Positions 52,408 to 60,104 of a stretch of DNA of 64,000 nt are shown here, piece after piece; within the stretch, counting starts at the first letter, position 1, and every line of letters starts with the position of its first letter. Below the pieces are notes generated by a model that had not been told where the DNA came from, did no database searches, and saw only the letters and a program-made list of their open reading frames with translations. The translations under genes were made by a program, and so were the position numbers. This DNA comes from JAHEEL01 sp963715255 (GTDB taxonomy: Bacteria > Actinomycetota > Acidimicrobiia > Spongiisociales > UBA5794): the NCBI GenBank assembly GCA_963715255.1, contig CAVQRN010000004.1, forward strand, positions 186,001 to 250,000. Direction: 5' to 3'.

Positions 52408-52541
52408 TTCCGTTCCTGCATCCGGCGCGTAGTGTTGGCAGGGGCCACATCTGACATTCGACCCTGCACAAGTTCCGGCCCTGTGATGACGATAGAGAAG
52501 AGAGACGTCCGTTCATCTGGATCGCGAAGGGGAATCAAACC

Positions 52542-53105
52542 ATGATCAACAAGCCAACCCGTAGGTCGATCATCGTCGTTGCAGCGTTCGCTCTGCTCAT
52601 CTCGGCTTGTTCGAGCGCATCCGACACGGCGGCCGAGAACCTTGCCGAAAAGCTCATCGAGGCGAGCAGCGATGGAGATGTCGACGTCAATATCTCCGGC
52701 GAGGGTGACGACGTGACGATCGAAATGGAGACCGAAGATGGATCGGTCTCTATCGGGGTTGGCGCCGAACTGCCCGATGGTCTTGATATTCCGGTCCCCG
52801 ACGGTGGAGACGTCACCACCTCGGTCGAGGTGGAAGAGGGCGTCATGGTGGTCGTGACCTACCCGAAGGGCGACTATGACGCGATCGTCGCCTTCTATGA
52901 CGATTGGACGGCGGGAAGCGGCGATGATTTCGATCGGCAGAGCATGTCGCTCGACACGGGTGGGCCGGACCAGCGGTCGACCATTTGGATCGGAACTGGC
53001 AGCGAGACATTCGTCTCGGTTGGGGATTGCTTCGACGTTCAATCAGAAGAGAGCAGTGGCGAAGAGTTCAACGCCGTCTGCGTGAACATCAACCAGGGCG
53101 GCTAG
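52542..53105 (+). CDS. putative lipoprotein of unknown function
   Basis: This 187-residue protein has a lipoprotein signal: a basic start, a hydrophobic stretch, and a lipobox ISAC with the acceptable Cys at 23. The mature part is acidic and rich in Asp, Glu, Ser and Val. It begins with a helical segment, then beta-type repeats around DVDVNISGEGDDVTIEME. A later YPKGDYDAIVAFYDDW block may be a small folded domain. Two Cys near the end (GDCFDV, NAVCVN) could form a disulphide. It is flanked by a terminator and the convergent nuclease gene. Function unknown. Confidence 0.8.
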   Translation: MINKPTRRSIIVVAAFALLISACSSASDTAAENLAEKLIEASSDGDVDVNISGEGDDVTIEMETEDGSVSIGVGAELPDGLDIPVPDGGDVTTSVEVEEGVMVVVTYPKGDYDAIVAFYDDWTAGSGDDFDRQSMSLDTGGPDQRSTIWIGTGSETFVSVGDCFDVQSEESSGEEFNAVCVNINQGG

Positions 53106-53116
53106 GCGACCCGCGC

Positions 53117-53945
53117 TTACGAATTGCCGGCGTAGGTCCACCTGTCGGCGACGTTCCCGTGGCGGTCTTGGAGGATCGCCGTGTCGCCGTCGTTCGACCA
53201 GATGGGCTGCTCTGAGCACCAGAAGACGGTATCGGAGCGGTCCTCGCCGCACCCGGTTCTGACGGTCACGGACTGACCGGACTTCAGGCTGAGGCCTTTG
53301 AACACATAGCGATTCTGGGATGACTCGTCGCGTACGATCCAGCCCGCGAGATTCAGCGGCGTCGTACCACTGTTCGCGATGGTCAAGTACTCATCGACGA
53401 GTCGCTCGTCGTCCGAGCCGGGTGGGTCGTACGTGAACTCGACGATCTTCGCTCCGAGTTGCGGAGCGGGCCCGCACGCATCGGGTGCCCACATTCCGAG
53501 CATCGCTTCGGCGGCCAGGTTGCCGATCTCGACGAACTCGTCGTTGTACCGGTGGTCGCCCTGGAGCGTGAGGGCGCGTCCTTCGGCAACCATGCGTCCG
53601 TTCACGTTCTCGCCGTCGACGTAGACGTATCGCAGAAGGCGGCCGTAGCGATCAGTGTCGTCTCCGGAGCCCTCGACGAGGACCAGGTCTTGATCGGCGA
53701 TCATGCCGATGAGCGTATCGCGGGCCTCGCCGCCGAAGCATTCGTCTCCCTCCGGGGCGTTGATGCCGAGCAGGCGGACCTCCTCCGTCCTGACCTTCGA
53801 TATCGACCTCCATCGAATCGCCATCGAAGGCGTAGCTGAGGCTGGCCGGCGTCCCCTGGGGCTCGGTGGCCGGAGCCGCGTTGTCGGTGCACGCGACCAT
53901 GACGAGGACGGCAACGACGGTGATAACCGTCATGCTGTGGGACAT
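53117..53945 (-). CDS. secreted thermonuclease-like protein with lamin-tail domain (frameshifted)
   Basis: This minus-strand gene starts at 53945 with a lipoprotein-type signal (VLVMVACTDN). The nuclease part follows: YAFDGDSMEVDIEG, then EEVRLLGINAPEGDE, RYGRLLRYVYVDGENVNGRMV and EGRALTL, the SNase-like core. The C-terminal third (EFTYDPPGSDD..., YLTIANSGTTPLNLAGWIVRDE) is a lamin-tail domain, a pairing common in secreted nucleases. Near 53785 the frame shifts by one; one extra base in the C/T run explains it. If not an error, the gene is broken after the signal region. It would be exported and anchored at the cell surface. Confidence 0.8.
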
Positions 53946-54047
53946 GGTGACAACGCTAGGCGGCCGAAGGAGCGGATCCGAGATCCTTGCCGCGGAGCGC
54001 GGACCACGGAGTGCGGGCTACCGACCGCGAAGTACGTGGTTCGCGAC

Positions 54048-54077
54048 TTGTCGTTACGCAACAGTCCTCCCTACACT
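54048..54077 (+). promoter_or_regulatory. promoter for rpmJ-rpsM-rpoA operon
   Basis: TTGTCG (54048-54053) and TACACT (54072-54077) are 18 bases apart. A GC hairpin (54085-54092 with 54097-54104, then GTTTT) would sit at the very 5' end of the mRNA. The remaining leader to 54264 holds no infA and no other recognised gene. Confidence 0.65.
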
Positions 54078-54264
54078 TCCGCTAGCGGCCCGGCTTCGGG
54101 CTGCGTTTTCCCATGCAAAGACGTCGTTGATATCGACGGGTCCGGGCGATACCCGGTCACCGCCGGTGTAGAGGTCACCCTTCGCTGCGGACACTCCGGT
54201 GCTCGCCTCGGTGACGCTCGGATGCGACGTCCGAAAGAATCGAACCGAGGCAGGATCACCACTG

Positions 54265-54378
54265 ATGAAAGTATCAGCATCCGCCAAAAAGATGTGCGAG
54301 AAGTGTCGGGTCATCCGGCGCAGTGGTCGCGTCTGGGTGATCTGCGAGAACCCGAGACACAAGCAGCGTCAGGGGTAG
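54265..54378 (+). CDS. rpmJ: 50S ribosomal protein L36
   Basis: This 37-residue protein starts with KVSASAKKMCEKCRVIRRSG and ends with VICENPRHKQRQG. It is the zinc-binding type of L36 (CxxC, then Cys and His), the smallest 50S protein, involved in late assembly. The ATG lies close to the end of a long leader. infA, which normally precedes it, is missing. rpsM starts seven bases downstream. Confidence 0.95.
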   Translation: MKVSASAKKMCEKCRVIRRSGRVWVICENPRHKQRQG

Positions 54379-54385
54379 CGCACAC

Positions 54386-54763
54386 ATGGCACGAATTGCA
54401 GGAGTAGATCTCCCGAGGGAGAAGCGGGTCGAAATCGGCCTGACGTACATCTTTGGTCTCGGGGGAACCCGATCCCAGCAGATTCTCGACGCGCTCGAGA
54501 TTCCGTACGACACCAAGGTGCGGGATTTGACCGACTCGGAAGTTGTCAAGATCCGCCAGTTCATCGACGGCAACTACAACGTCGAAGGTGACCTCAGGCG
54601 TGAGGTTGCTCAGAACATCAAGAGGAAGATCGAGATCGGCAGCTACCAGGGTCTCCGCCACCGTCGCGGCCTCCCCGTACGCGGTCAGCGCACGCACACC
54701 AACGCTCGTACCCGCAAGGGGCGTCGCGCTCCGGTTGCGGGCAAGAAGAAGGTCACGAAGTAA
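54386..54763 (+). CDS. rpsM: 30S ribosomal protein S13
   Basis: This 125-residue protein matches S13, a head protein that bridges to L5 and contacts P-site tRNA: ARIAGVDLPREKRVEIGLTYIFG start, GIGxxxS replaced by GLGGTRSQQIL, GLRHRRGLPVRGQRTHTNARTRKG, and a basic tail. Its stop overlaps rpsK by one base. Confidence 0.98.
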   Translation: MARIAGVDLPREKRVEIGLTYIFGLGGTRSQQILDALEIPYDTKVRDLTDSEVVKIRQFIDGNYNVEGDLRREVAQNIKRKIEIGSYQGLRHRRGLPVRGQRTHTNARTRKGRRAPVAGKKKVTK

Positions 54764-55152
54764 TGGCCAAACAAGCACCACGGCCGCGTCGCAAAACCCG
54801 TCGGACGATCTCCCACGGTCAAGCGCACATCAGTGCCAGTTTCAACAACACGATCATCACGATCACGGACCAGCAGGGCGAAGTCGTCGGATGGACTTCC
54901 GGCGGGTCGGTCGGATTCAAGGGCTCTCGGAAGTCCACGCCGTACGCCGCGCAGGTTGCCGCCGAGCAGGCCGCCCGCAAGGTCGGTGAGATGGGGATTC
55001 GCAAGCTCGACGTCATCGTTCGCGGCTCCGGTTCCGGTCGCGAGACCGCAATCCGCACGCTCCAGAACATGGGCATCGAGGTCACGGGGATCAAGGACGT
55101 CACACCGGTACCGCACAACGGGTGTCGTCCCAAGAAGCGGAGGATGCGTTAA
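54763..55152 (+). CDS. rpsK: 30S ribosomal protein S11
   Basis: This 129-residue protein matches S11 of the platform: HGQAHISASFNNTIITITDQQG, GFKGSRKSTPYAAQ, VRGSGSGRETAIRTLQ, and the TPVPHNGCRPKKRRM ending with its asparagine-glycine site. It shares one base with rpsM and is followed two bases later by rpsD. Confidence 0.98.
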   Translation: MAKQAPRPRRKTRRTISHGQAHISASFNNTIITITDQQGEVVGWTSGGSVGFKGSRKSTPYAAQVAAEQAARKVGEMGIRKLDVIVRGSGSGRETAIRTLQNMGIEVTGIKDVTPVPHNGCRPKKRRMR

Positions 55153-55154
55153 CG

Positions 55155-55760
55155 ATGGCTCGCTACACGGGACCCAGAACGAAGGTGAGCCGACGCGCTC
55201 GCCAACTCCTCGACGAGAACAAGGCGAAGTACTTCGACCGGCGTCCCTACCCGCCGGGTGAGCACGGCCGTGGGCGCATTCGCGAGTCTCAGTACCAGAT
55301 CCAGCTCCGCGAGAAGCAGAAGCTCCGTTTCATGTACGGCGTACTCGAGAAGCAATTCCGGCGCTACTACAAGGAAGCCGCTCGCCAGTCGGGGATCACG
55401 GGCACCAATCTGCTCGTCATTCTCGAGACCCGGCTCGACAACGTCGTGTACCGCTCCGGCCTGGCTCGGACGCGGCCGCAGGCTCGTCAGTTGGTCAACC
55501 ATGGCCACTTCCTCGTGAACGGCAAGAGGGTTGACATCCCGTCGTACCAGGTCCGTGGCGGCGACGTCATCACCGTCAAGGAGCGGAGTCTCGAGATTCT
55601 CCCGATCCTCCACTCGATCGACACCGGTGACCGCACCGTCCCGGAGTGGATGAACGCCGAGGCCGACGAACGCAAGATCACCATCCAGGATCTGCCCAGC
55701 AGGGAACAGATCGATACCCAGATCCAGGAACAGCTCGTCGTTGAGCTGTACTCCAAGTAG
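55155..55760 (+). CDS. rpsD: 30S ribosomal protein S4
   Basis: This 201-residue protein matches S4, which initiates 16S 5'-domain folding: RYTGPRTKVSRRA start, YPPGEHGRGRIRESQYQIQLREKQKLRFMYG (in blocks), and the S4 RNA-binding domain with LDNVVYRSGLARTRPQARQLVNHGHFLVNG split over about 95-130. The N-terminus has no Cys4 zinc motif, so it is the zinc-free form. ATG 55155 is two bases after rpsK. Confidence 0.97.
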   Translation: MARYTGPRTKVSRRARQLLDENKAKYFDRRPYPPGEHGRGRIRESQYQIQLREKQKLRFMYGVLEKQFRRYYKEAARQSGITGTNLLVILETRLDNVVYRSGLARTRPQARQLVNHGHFLVNGKRVDIPSYQVRGGDVITVKERSLEILPILHSIDTGDRTVPEWMNAEADERKITIQDLPSREQIDTQIQEQLVVELYSK

Positions 55761-55791
55761 TAGCACCCCAACCCGAAAGGGGAGTCTCTCC

Positions 55792-56754
55792 GTGCTGATC
55801 ACGCAGCGGCCAACCATCGAAGAAGAGATCGTCAACGCGACCCGATCGCGGTTCATCGTTGAGCCGCTCGAGCCCGGTTTCGGCTATACGCTCGGGAATA
55901 CCTTGCGGCGTACGCTGCTGTCCCGGGTTCCGGGCGCGGCGATCACATCCGTTCGGATCGAGGGCGTCCAACATGAGTTCTCGACCATCGAGGGCGTTGT
56001 CGAAGACGTCGTCGACTTCATCCTGAACCTCAAGCAGGTCGTGCTTCGCATCGAAGTCGACGAACCGCAAACGCTCTACTTGTCCGCTTCGGGCAAGGGC
56101 GAGGCGACCGCGGGCGACATCAAGGCCCCGGCCGGTGTCGAGGTCGTCAACACCGACCTCCACCTCGCGACGCTGTCGTCGTCGGCGAGGCTCGAAGTCG
56201 AGATGACGGCAGGACGCGGCGTTGGCTATCGCAGCGCCGACAGGAACAAGACATCCGATGCGATCAGCGTGATGCCGATCGATTCGATCTACTCGCCGGT
56301 ACGCAAGGTCGCCTATCGAGTCGAAAGCACGCAGGTTGGTCAGATGACCGACTTCGACCGGCTTGTTCTCGACATCGAGACGGACGCATCCGTGACTCCT
56401 GCGGAGGCAATCTCCTCTTCTGGCGGCACGCTGCGGAACCTGTTCGAAATGTTCGCCGACCTCGACGACTACGACGCTCTCGAACTCGACGAGATCATCC
56501 AGCCTGAGGCAGCCGGCCAGGAGCATCTCGATCTCCCGATCGAGGCACTCGACTTGTCCGAACGTCCCAGAAACTGCTTGCGCCGCGCTCAGGTCCAGAC
56601 CGTCGGCGAGCTCATTGAGAAGAGCGAAGAAGACCTTCTGAACATCACCAACTTCGGGCAGAAGTCGCTCGAAGAAGTTGTCGCGAAGCTCGATGAACTC
56701 GGCTTCTCACTCCAATCGCTCGCCGATGCAGATCACACGGAAAGAGTTGTCTGA
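55792..56754 (+). CDS. rpoA: DNA-directed RNA polymerase subunit alpha
   Basis: This 320-residue protein has both domains: the dimerisation domain (about 10-230) with FIVEPLEPGFGYTLGNTLRRTLLS and AITSVRIEGVQHEFSTIEGV, and the C-terminal domain (about 255-310) with LDLSERPRNCLRRAQVQTVGELI and KSLEEVVAKL for DNA and activator contact. The GTG start at 55792 has AAAGGGG ahead. The upstream frame extension is not conserved. Confidence 0.97.
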   Translation: MLITQRPTIEEEIVNATRSRFIVEPLEPGFGYTLGNTLRRTLLSRVPGAAITSVRIEGVQHEFSTIEGVVEDVVDFILNLKQVVLRIEVDEPQTLYLSASGKGEATAGDIKAPAGVEVVNTDLHLATLSSSARLEVEMTAGRGVGYRSADRNKTSDAISVMPIDSIYSPVRKVAYRVESTQVGQMTDFDRLVLDIETDASVTPAEAISSSGGTLRNLFEMFADLDDYDALELDEIIQPEAAGQEHLDLPIEALDLSERPRNCLRRAQVQTVGELIEKSEEDLLNITNFGQKSLEEVVAKLDELGFSLQSLADADHTERVV

Positions 56755-57104
56755 TGCCACGACCGAAGAAGGGCGCCCGCCTCGGCGGTAGTCCCAGCCA
56801 TCAGCGCAAGATCCTTGCGAACTTGACCGCTCAACTCATTGAGCATGAGCGGGTAACAACGACACACGCCAAGGCTCGCGACGTGCGCCCATACGCTGAG
56901 AAGATCATCACGAAGGCTCGTCGCGGCGATCTCCACGCTCGGCGCCTCGTCCTGGCGAAGATCGGCGACAACGACGTCGTGACCAAGCTGTTCGACGACG
57001 TGGGCCCACGCTACGCGAACCGTCCGGGCGGCTACACCCGGATCACGAAGATCGGTAAACGTCGCGGCGACGGCTCCGAAATGGCGATGATCGAGCTCGT
57101 CTGA
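56754..57104 (+). CDS. rplQ: 50S ribosomal protein L17
   Basis: This 116-residue protein matches L17: MPRPKKGARLGGSPSHQRKILANL start, HERVTTTHAKARDVRPYAEKIITKARRGDLHARR (in blocks), and a RPGGYTRITKIGKRRGDGSEMAMIELV end. It overlaps rpoA by one base and is the last gene of the alpha operon before a clear terminator. AGC-type direct repeats (57104-57130) lie at its stop. Confidence 0.97.
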   Translation: MPRPKKGARLGGSPSHQRKILANLTAQLIEHERVTTTHAKARDVRPYAEKIITKARRGDLHARRLVLAKIGDNDVVTKLFDDVGPRYANRPGGYTRITKIGKRRGDGSEMAMIELV

Positions 57105-57141
57105 GCTGCCGGCTGCGAGCTGGCAGCCACCGACCCGAATG

Positions 57142-57168
57142 ACGCTCCGGTCTATTCCGGGGCGTTTT
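57142..57168 (+). terminator. alpha operon terminator
   Basis: ACGCTCCGG (57142-57150) pairs with CCGGGGCGT (57157-57165) around a six-base loop and is followed by TTTTC. It is one of the best Rho-independent terminators in the window. Confidence 0.85.
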
Positions 57169-57203
57169 CGCGTTCGACACGCCGCGAGTACGCTCGCCTG
57201 ATC

Positions 57204-57737
57204 GTGTTGTCGATCGAATCTCTGTTGGCCGGTGCAACGGCCGTGTCCTCGCCGTCGGCACTGGCCCGATCGCTTGATCTCGTCCGATCGGGGTGTCCGA
57301 CGGATCGGAACCGATTCGATCCCGGACACTTCACGGCCTCGGGGTTTGTTGTCTCACTGGACGGCTCGTCCCTCTTGCTCATCCACCATCGACGCCTCGA
57401 CCGGTGGCTCCAGCCGGGGGGACACATCGACACGGGGGACGCCTCACCCATCGTTGCGGCCGCTCGAGAGGTGACCGAGGAGACGGGCGTCGCCGTGGAG
57501 CCGATCCTTGCCGACCTCATCGACCTCGACATCCATCCGATCCCGCCGCGTGCCCCGGAACCGGCCCACGAGCACTTCGATCTGCGCTTCGCCTTCCGGG
57601 CCTTGGATGATGAGGCGCTGGTCGCCGCCGACGAGGTCTACGACGCCATCTGGGTGCGATGGGACGATCTCGACGCGTACGATGTCGACGCCTCTGTGGT
57701 TCGGGCCGCCGAGATCCTCCGTCGGGCATGCTCGTGA
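57204..57737 (+). CDS. NUDIX hydrolase
   Basis: This 177-residue protein contains a full Nudix box, with GGHIDTGDAS leading into AAREVTEETGV, at about residues 73-96. The fold begins near FTASGFVVSLDGSSLLLIHH. These enzymes hydrolyse nucleoside-diphosphate derivatives using magnesium held by the REVTEE glutamates. The first 40 residues are a helical extension seen in several actinobacterial members. It starts with GTG 57204 soon after the alpha-operon terminator. Substrate unknown. Confidence 0.9.
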   Translation: MLSIESLLAGATAVSSPSALARSLDLVRSGCPTDRNRFDPGHFTASGFVVSLDGSSLLLIHHRRLDRWLQPGGHIDTGDASPIVAAAREVTEETGVAVEPILADLIDLDIHPIPPRAPEPAHEHFDLRFAFRALDDEALVAADEVYDAIWVRWDDLDAYDVDASVVRAAEILRRACS

Positions 57738-57779
57738 CACACCGCAGGTAACCTGCGTCGACCCGACCGAAGGCAGGCG

Positions 57780-58304
57780 ATGGGCGTCGTTCTCAACCGA
57801 CTTCTCCAAGCGATCCGATTCGACAGGGACGCGTTCGTCTGGATGGACCTCAACGATCGCGCCACCGGCGATGCGCTCATCATCGTTGCGATCACCGAGG
57901 TGCTGATCATCATCGCTGGAGGAACGTCGCTGTTCGGACTCGTGACGGGTCTGGCCAGCGTCCTCTCGGCTCTTCTGTCGACGGTCATCTTCTGGCTCAT
58001 CTACAGCGGACTTGTGTATGCCGTCGTCGTCTACCTGTTCCGCGGGGATGGTCACTATCCCGTGTACCTCCGTATCGCCGGGTTCGCATTCCCGACGCTG
58101 CTGCTGACGATTGCCACGACCCAGATCTTCGGCGTGGGGCTGATCGGGACGCTCGTCGGCTCCCTCTGGTTCCTCCTCGTCGTCGCATACGGAACCCACT
58201 ACATTTCGGACCTTCCGCTGGATCGGTCGCTCGTCGCCGCGGTGCTCGGCTGGGCAGGGTGGATCGTCGTCTCCGCGATCCTCGGCGGGTTCAGCATCTT
58301 CTAG
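57780..58304 (+). CDS. Yip1-domain membrane protein
   Basis: This 174-residue protein has about five membrane helices: ALIIVAITEVLIIIAGG, ALLSTVIFWLIYSGLVYAVVVYLF, a middle segment GFAFPTLLLTIATTQIF, LIGTLVGSLWFLLVVAYGTHY, and AAVLGWAGWIVVSAILGGF. The length and the helix order after a cytoplasmic N-terminus resemble bacterial Yip1/YIF1-like proteins of unknown function. It lies between a NUDIX gene and truA, two bases before the latter, so it may be co-transcribed with it. Confidence 0.7.
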   Translation: MGVVLNRLLQAIRFDRDAFVWMDLNDRATGDALIIVAITEVLIIIAGGTSLFGLVTGLASVLSALLSTVIFWLIYSGLVYAVVVYLFRGDGHYPVYLRIAGFAFPTLLLTIATTQIFGVGLIGTLVGSLWFLLVVAYGTHYISDLPLDRSLVAAVLGWAGWIVVSAILGGFSIF

Positions 58305-58306
58305 AC

Positions 58307-59077
58307 ATGCCGACCTACCGGATCGACCTCGCATACGACGGCACTGACTTTCACGGCTATGGCCGTCAGAACAACGTGCGGACCATCCAGGGAGATCTGG
58401 AAAAGGCTCTGTTCCGCATCACCGGAGAGGTGAAGACGGTCGTCGCCGGGCGCACCGATGGCGGTGTGCACGCCGTCGGCCAGGTTGTGAGTTTCTCCGT
58501 CGATGCGCCACTCGACACTGACCGGCTTCAGCGCAGCCTCAATGGGCAACTCGGGCCGGAGATCGCTGTGAATGCGGTCACGGAGGTAGGGGACCGATTT
58601 CACGCAAGATTCTCTGCCGTTGCCCGACGCTATCGGTACCGGATCTCCAATCGGCCCGTGCAGGATCCCCTCATGTCCCGCACCGCGTGGCACGTGCCGG
58701 AACCGCTCGACGTTGATGCGATGGATCAAGCGGTCGGAGCGTTCATCGGCGTACATGACTTCGCTTCATTCTGCAGAAGAGCTCCCGGACGAACCACCGT
58801 TCGGGAGGTCCTTGACGCCCATTGGACCAGAACCGGGGACCTCGTCGAACTCTCCATCGGTGCGATCGCGTTCTGCCACCAGATGGTTCGATCGATCGTG
58901 ACCGTCTCGGTCGACGTAGGGAAGGGGCGGTCCCGGCCCGAAGATGTGCAGGCGATTCTCGAGGCCCACAGCCGGGATGTGGTCCGAGGCCTCGCTCCGC
59001 CCTTCGGCCTCACATTGATGGCAGTCACCTATGACGCTGCGGACGCAGGCGCCGTGCCGTCATGGGTGGTGCTGTGA
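58307..59077 (+). CDS. truA: tRNA pseudouridine(38-40) synthase TruA
   Basis: This 256-residue enzyme converts U38-U40 of tRNA anticodon arms to pseudouridine. The catalytic Asp is Asp51 in AGRTDGGVHAVGQV. Other blocks are LAYDGTDFHGYGRQ at the start, FHARFSAVARRYRYRI, and FCHQMVRSIV near residue 190. ATG 58307 is two bases after the Yip1-like gene; the frame is open farther upstream, but the conserved protein begins here. truA beside rplM is a common actinobacterial arrangement. Confidence 0.96.
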   Translation: MPTYRIDLAYDGTDFHGYGRQNNVRTIQGDLEKALFRITGEVKTVVAGRTDGGVHAVGQVVSFSVDAPLDTDRLQRSLNGQLGPEIAVNAVTEVGDRFHARFSAVARRYRYRISNRPVQDPLMSRTAWHVPEPLDVDAMDQAVGAFIGVHDFASFCRRAPGRTTVREVLDAHWTRTGDLVELSIGAIAFCHQMVRSIVTVSVDVGKGRSRPEDVQAILEAHSRDVVRGLAPPFGLTLMAVTYDAADAGAVPSWVVL

Positions 59078-59115
59078 CCGTGGATCGGCTGTGGCGGTCC
59101 GATGGGCCGATCCGG

Positions 59116-59145
59116 TTGGCCTTATCTCACAGGACTCGATAGCAT
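59116..59145 (+). promoter_or_regulatory. promoter for rplM-rpsI
   Basis: TTGGCC (59116-59121), an 18-base spacer and TAGCAT (59140-59145) lie 55 bases before rplM. Confidence 0.55.
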
Positions 59146-59199
59146 TGGGGTCCACTCCCGGGTCCCCGGGGGTCGTTTCGTTCCGTCTGAGGACCCCCG

Positions 59200-59664
59200 A
59201 TGAAAGCCAAGCTGCAGAAAACGTTCACGCCCACGCCCGCCCACATCGAGCGGAAGTGGTACGTCGTCGACGCTGAGGGGATCCCCCTCGGACGTCTTGC
59301 TTCCGAGGTTGCGCAGGTCCTGCGCGGCAAGAACAAGCCGACCTTCGCTCCCCACATGGACATGGGTGACTACGTCATCGTCGTCAACGCCGCACATATC
59401 GCGGTTACCGGTAACAAGGAGACGCAGAAGATCTACTACCGCCACTCGGGTTTTCCGGGGGGCCTCCGGAGTGACACGCTGGCGAAGATGCGGATCGATC
59501 ATCCCGATCGGCTGGTGCAGAACGCTGTCAGGGGAATGATCCCCAAGAACAGACTTGGCCGCCAGATACTCACGAAACTCAAGGTCTACGCGGGTCCGGA
59601 TCACCCACACCGGGCGCAGGAACCGCAACCGCTCACTCTCACGTATGGAAGGGCTGAAGCCTGA
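59200..59664 (+). CDS. rplM: 50S ribosomal protein L13
   Basis: This 154-residue protein matches L13, an early 50S assembly protein: KTFTPTPAHIERKWYVVDAEG start, GRLASEVAQVLRGKNKPTFAPHMDMGD (in blocks), and AVRGMIPKNRLGRQ. Its TGA stop overlaps the rpsI ATG by one base. Confidence 0.97.
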   Translation: MKAKLQKTFTPTPAHIERKWYVVDAEGIPLGRLASEVAQVLRGKNKPTFAPHMDMGDYVIVVNAAHIAVTGNKETQKIYYRHSGFPGGLRSDTLAKMRIDHPDRLVQNAVRGMIPKNRLGRQILTKLKVYAGPDHPHRAQEPQPLTLTYGRAEA

Positions 59665-60056
59665 TGACGAAACCGCTTGTTCAGGCCACCGGCCGCCGGA
59701 AGACCTCGGTCGCTCGTGTGAGACTCCTTGACGGAACCGGGCAGATCACGCTCAACGAGAAGAGCCTTGATGCCTACTTCCCTGAGGCCACGCACCGTAT
59801 TCGTGTCATGGAACCGCTCAGGATCACCGAACTCGAAGGTCGCTACGACGTCAATGCGACCCTCGAAGGAGGCGGAACAACCGGGCAGGCCGACGCGCTC
59901 CGTCTCGGCATCGCCCGGGCGATCATCGAGATCGACCCCCAACTGCGGCCGATCCTGAAGAAGGCTGGTCTCCTGCGCCGTGACGACCGCAAGGTCGAGC
60001 GCAAGAAGTACGGCCTCCGCAAGGCTCGTCGCGCACCTCAGTTCACGAAGCGTTGA
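59664..60056 (+). CDS. rpsI: 30S ribosomal protein S9
   Basis: This 130-residue protein matches S9: ATGRRKTSVARVRLLDGTG start, GGGTTGQADALRLGIARAII, LKKAGLLRRDDRKVERKKYG, and KARRAPQFTKR, whose C-terminal Lys-Arg tail touches the P-site anticodon. It is translationally coupled to rplM. Confidence 0.98.
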   Translation: MTKPLVQATGRRKTSVARVRLLDGTGQITLNEKSLDAYFPEATHRIRVMEPLRITELEGRYDVNATLEGGGTTGQADALRLGIARAIIEIDPQLRPILKKAGLLRRDDRKVERKKYGLRKARRAPQFTKR

Positions 60057-60104
60057 TCCAGGCGCTGCGTCCGCAACCTATCGATCACAATGGGGGAAGC
60101 CAGG

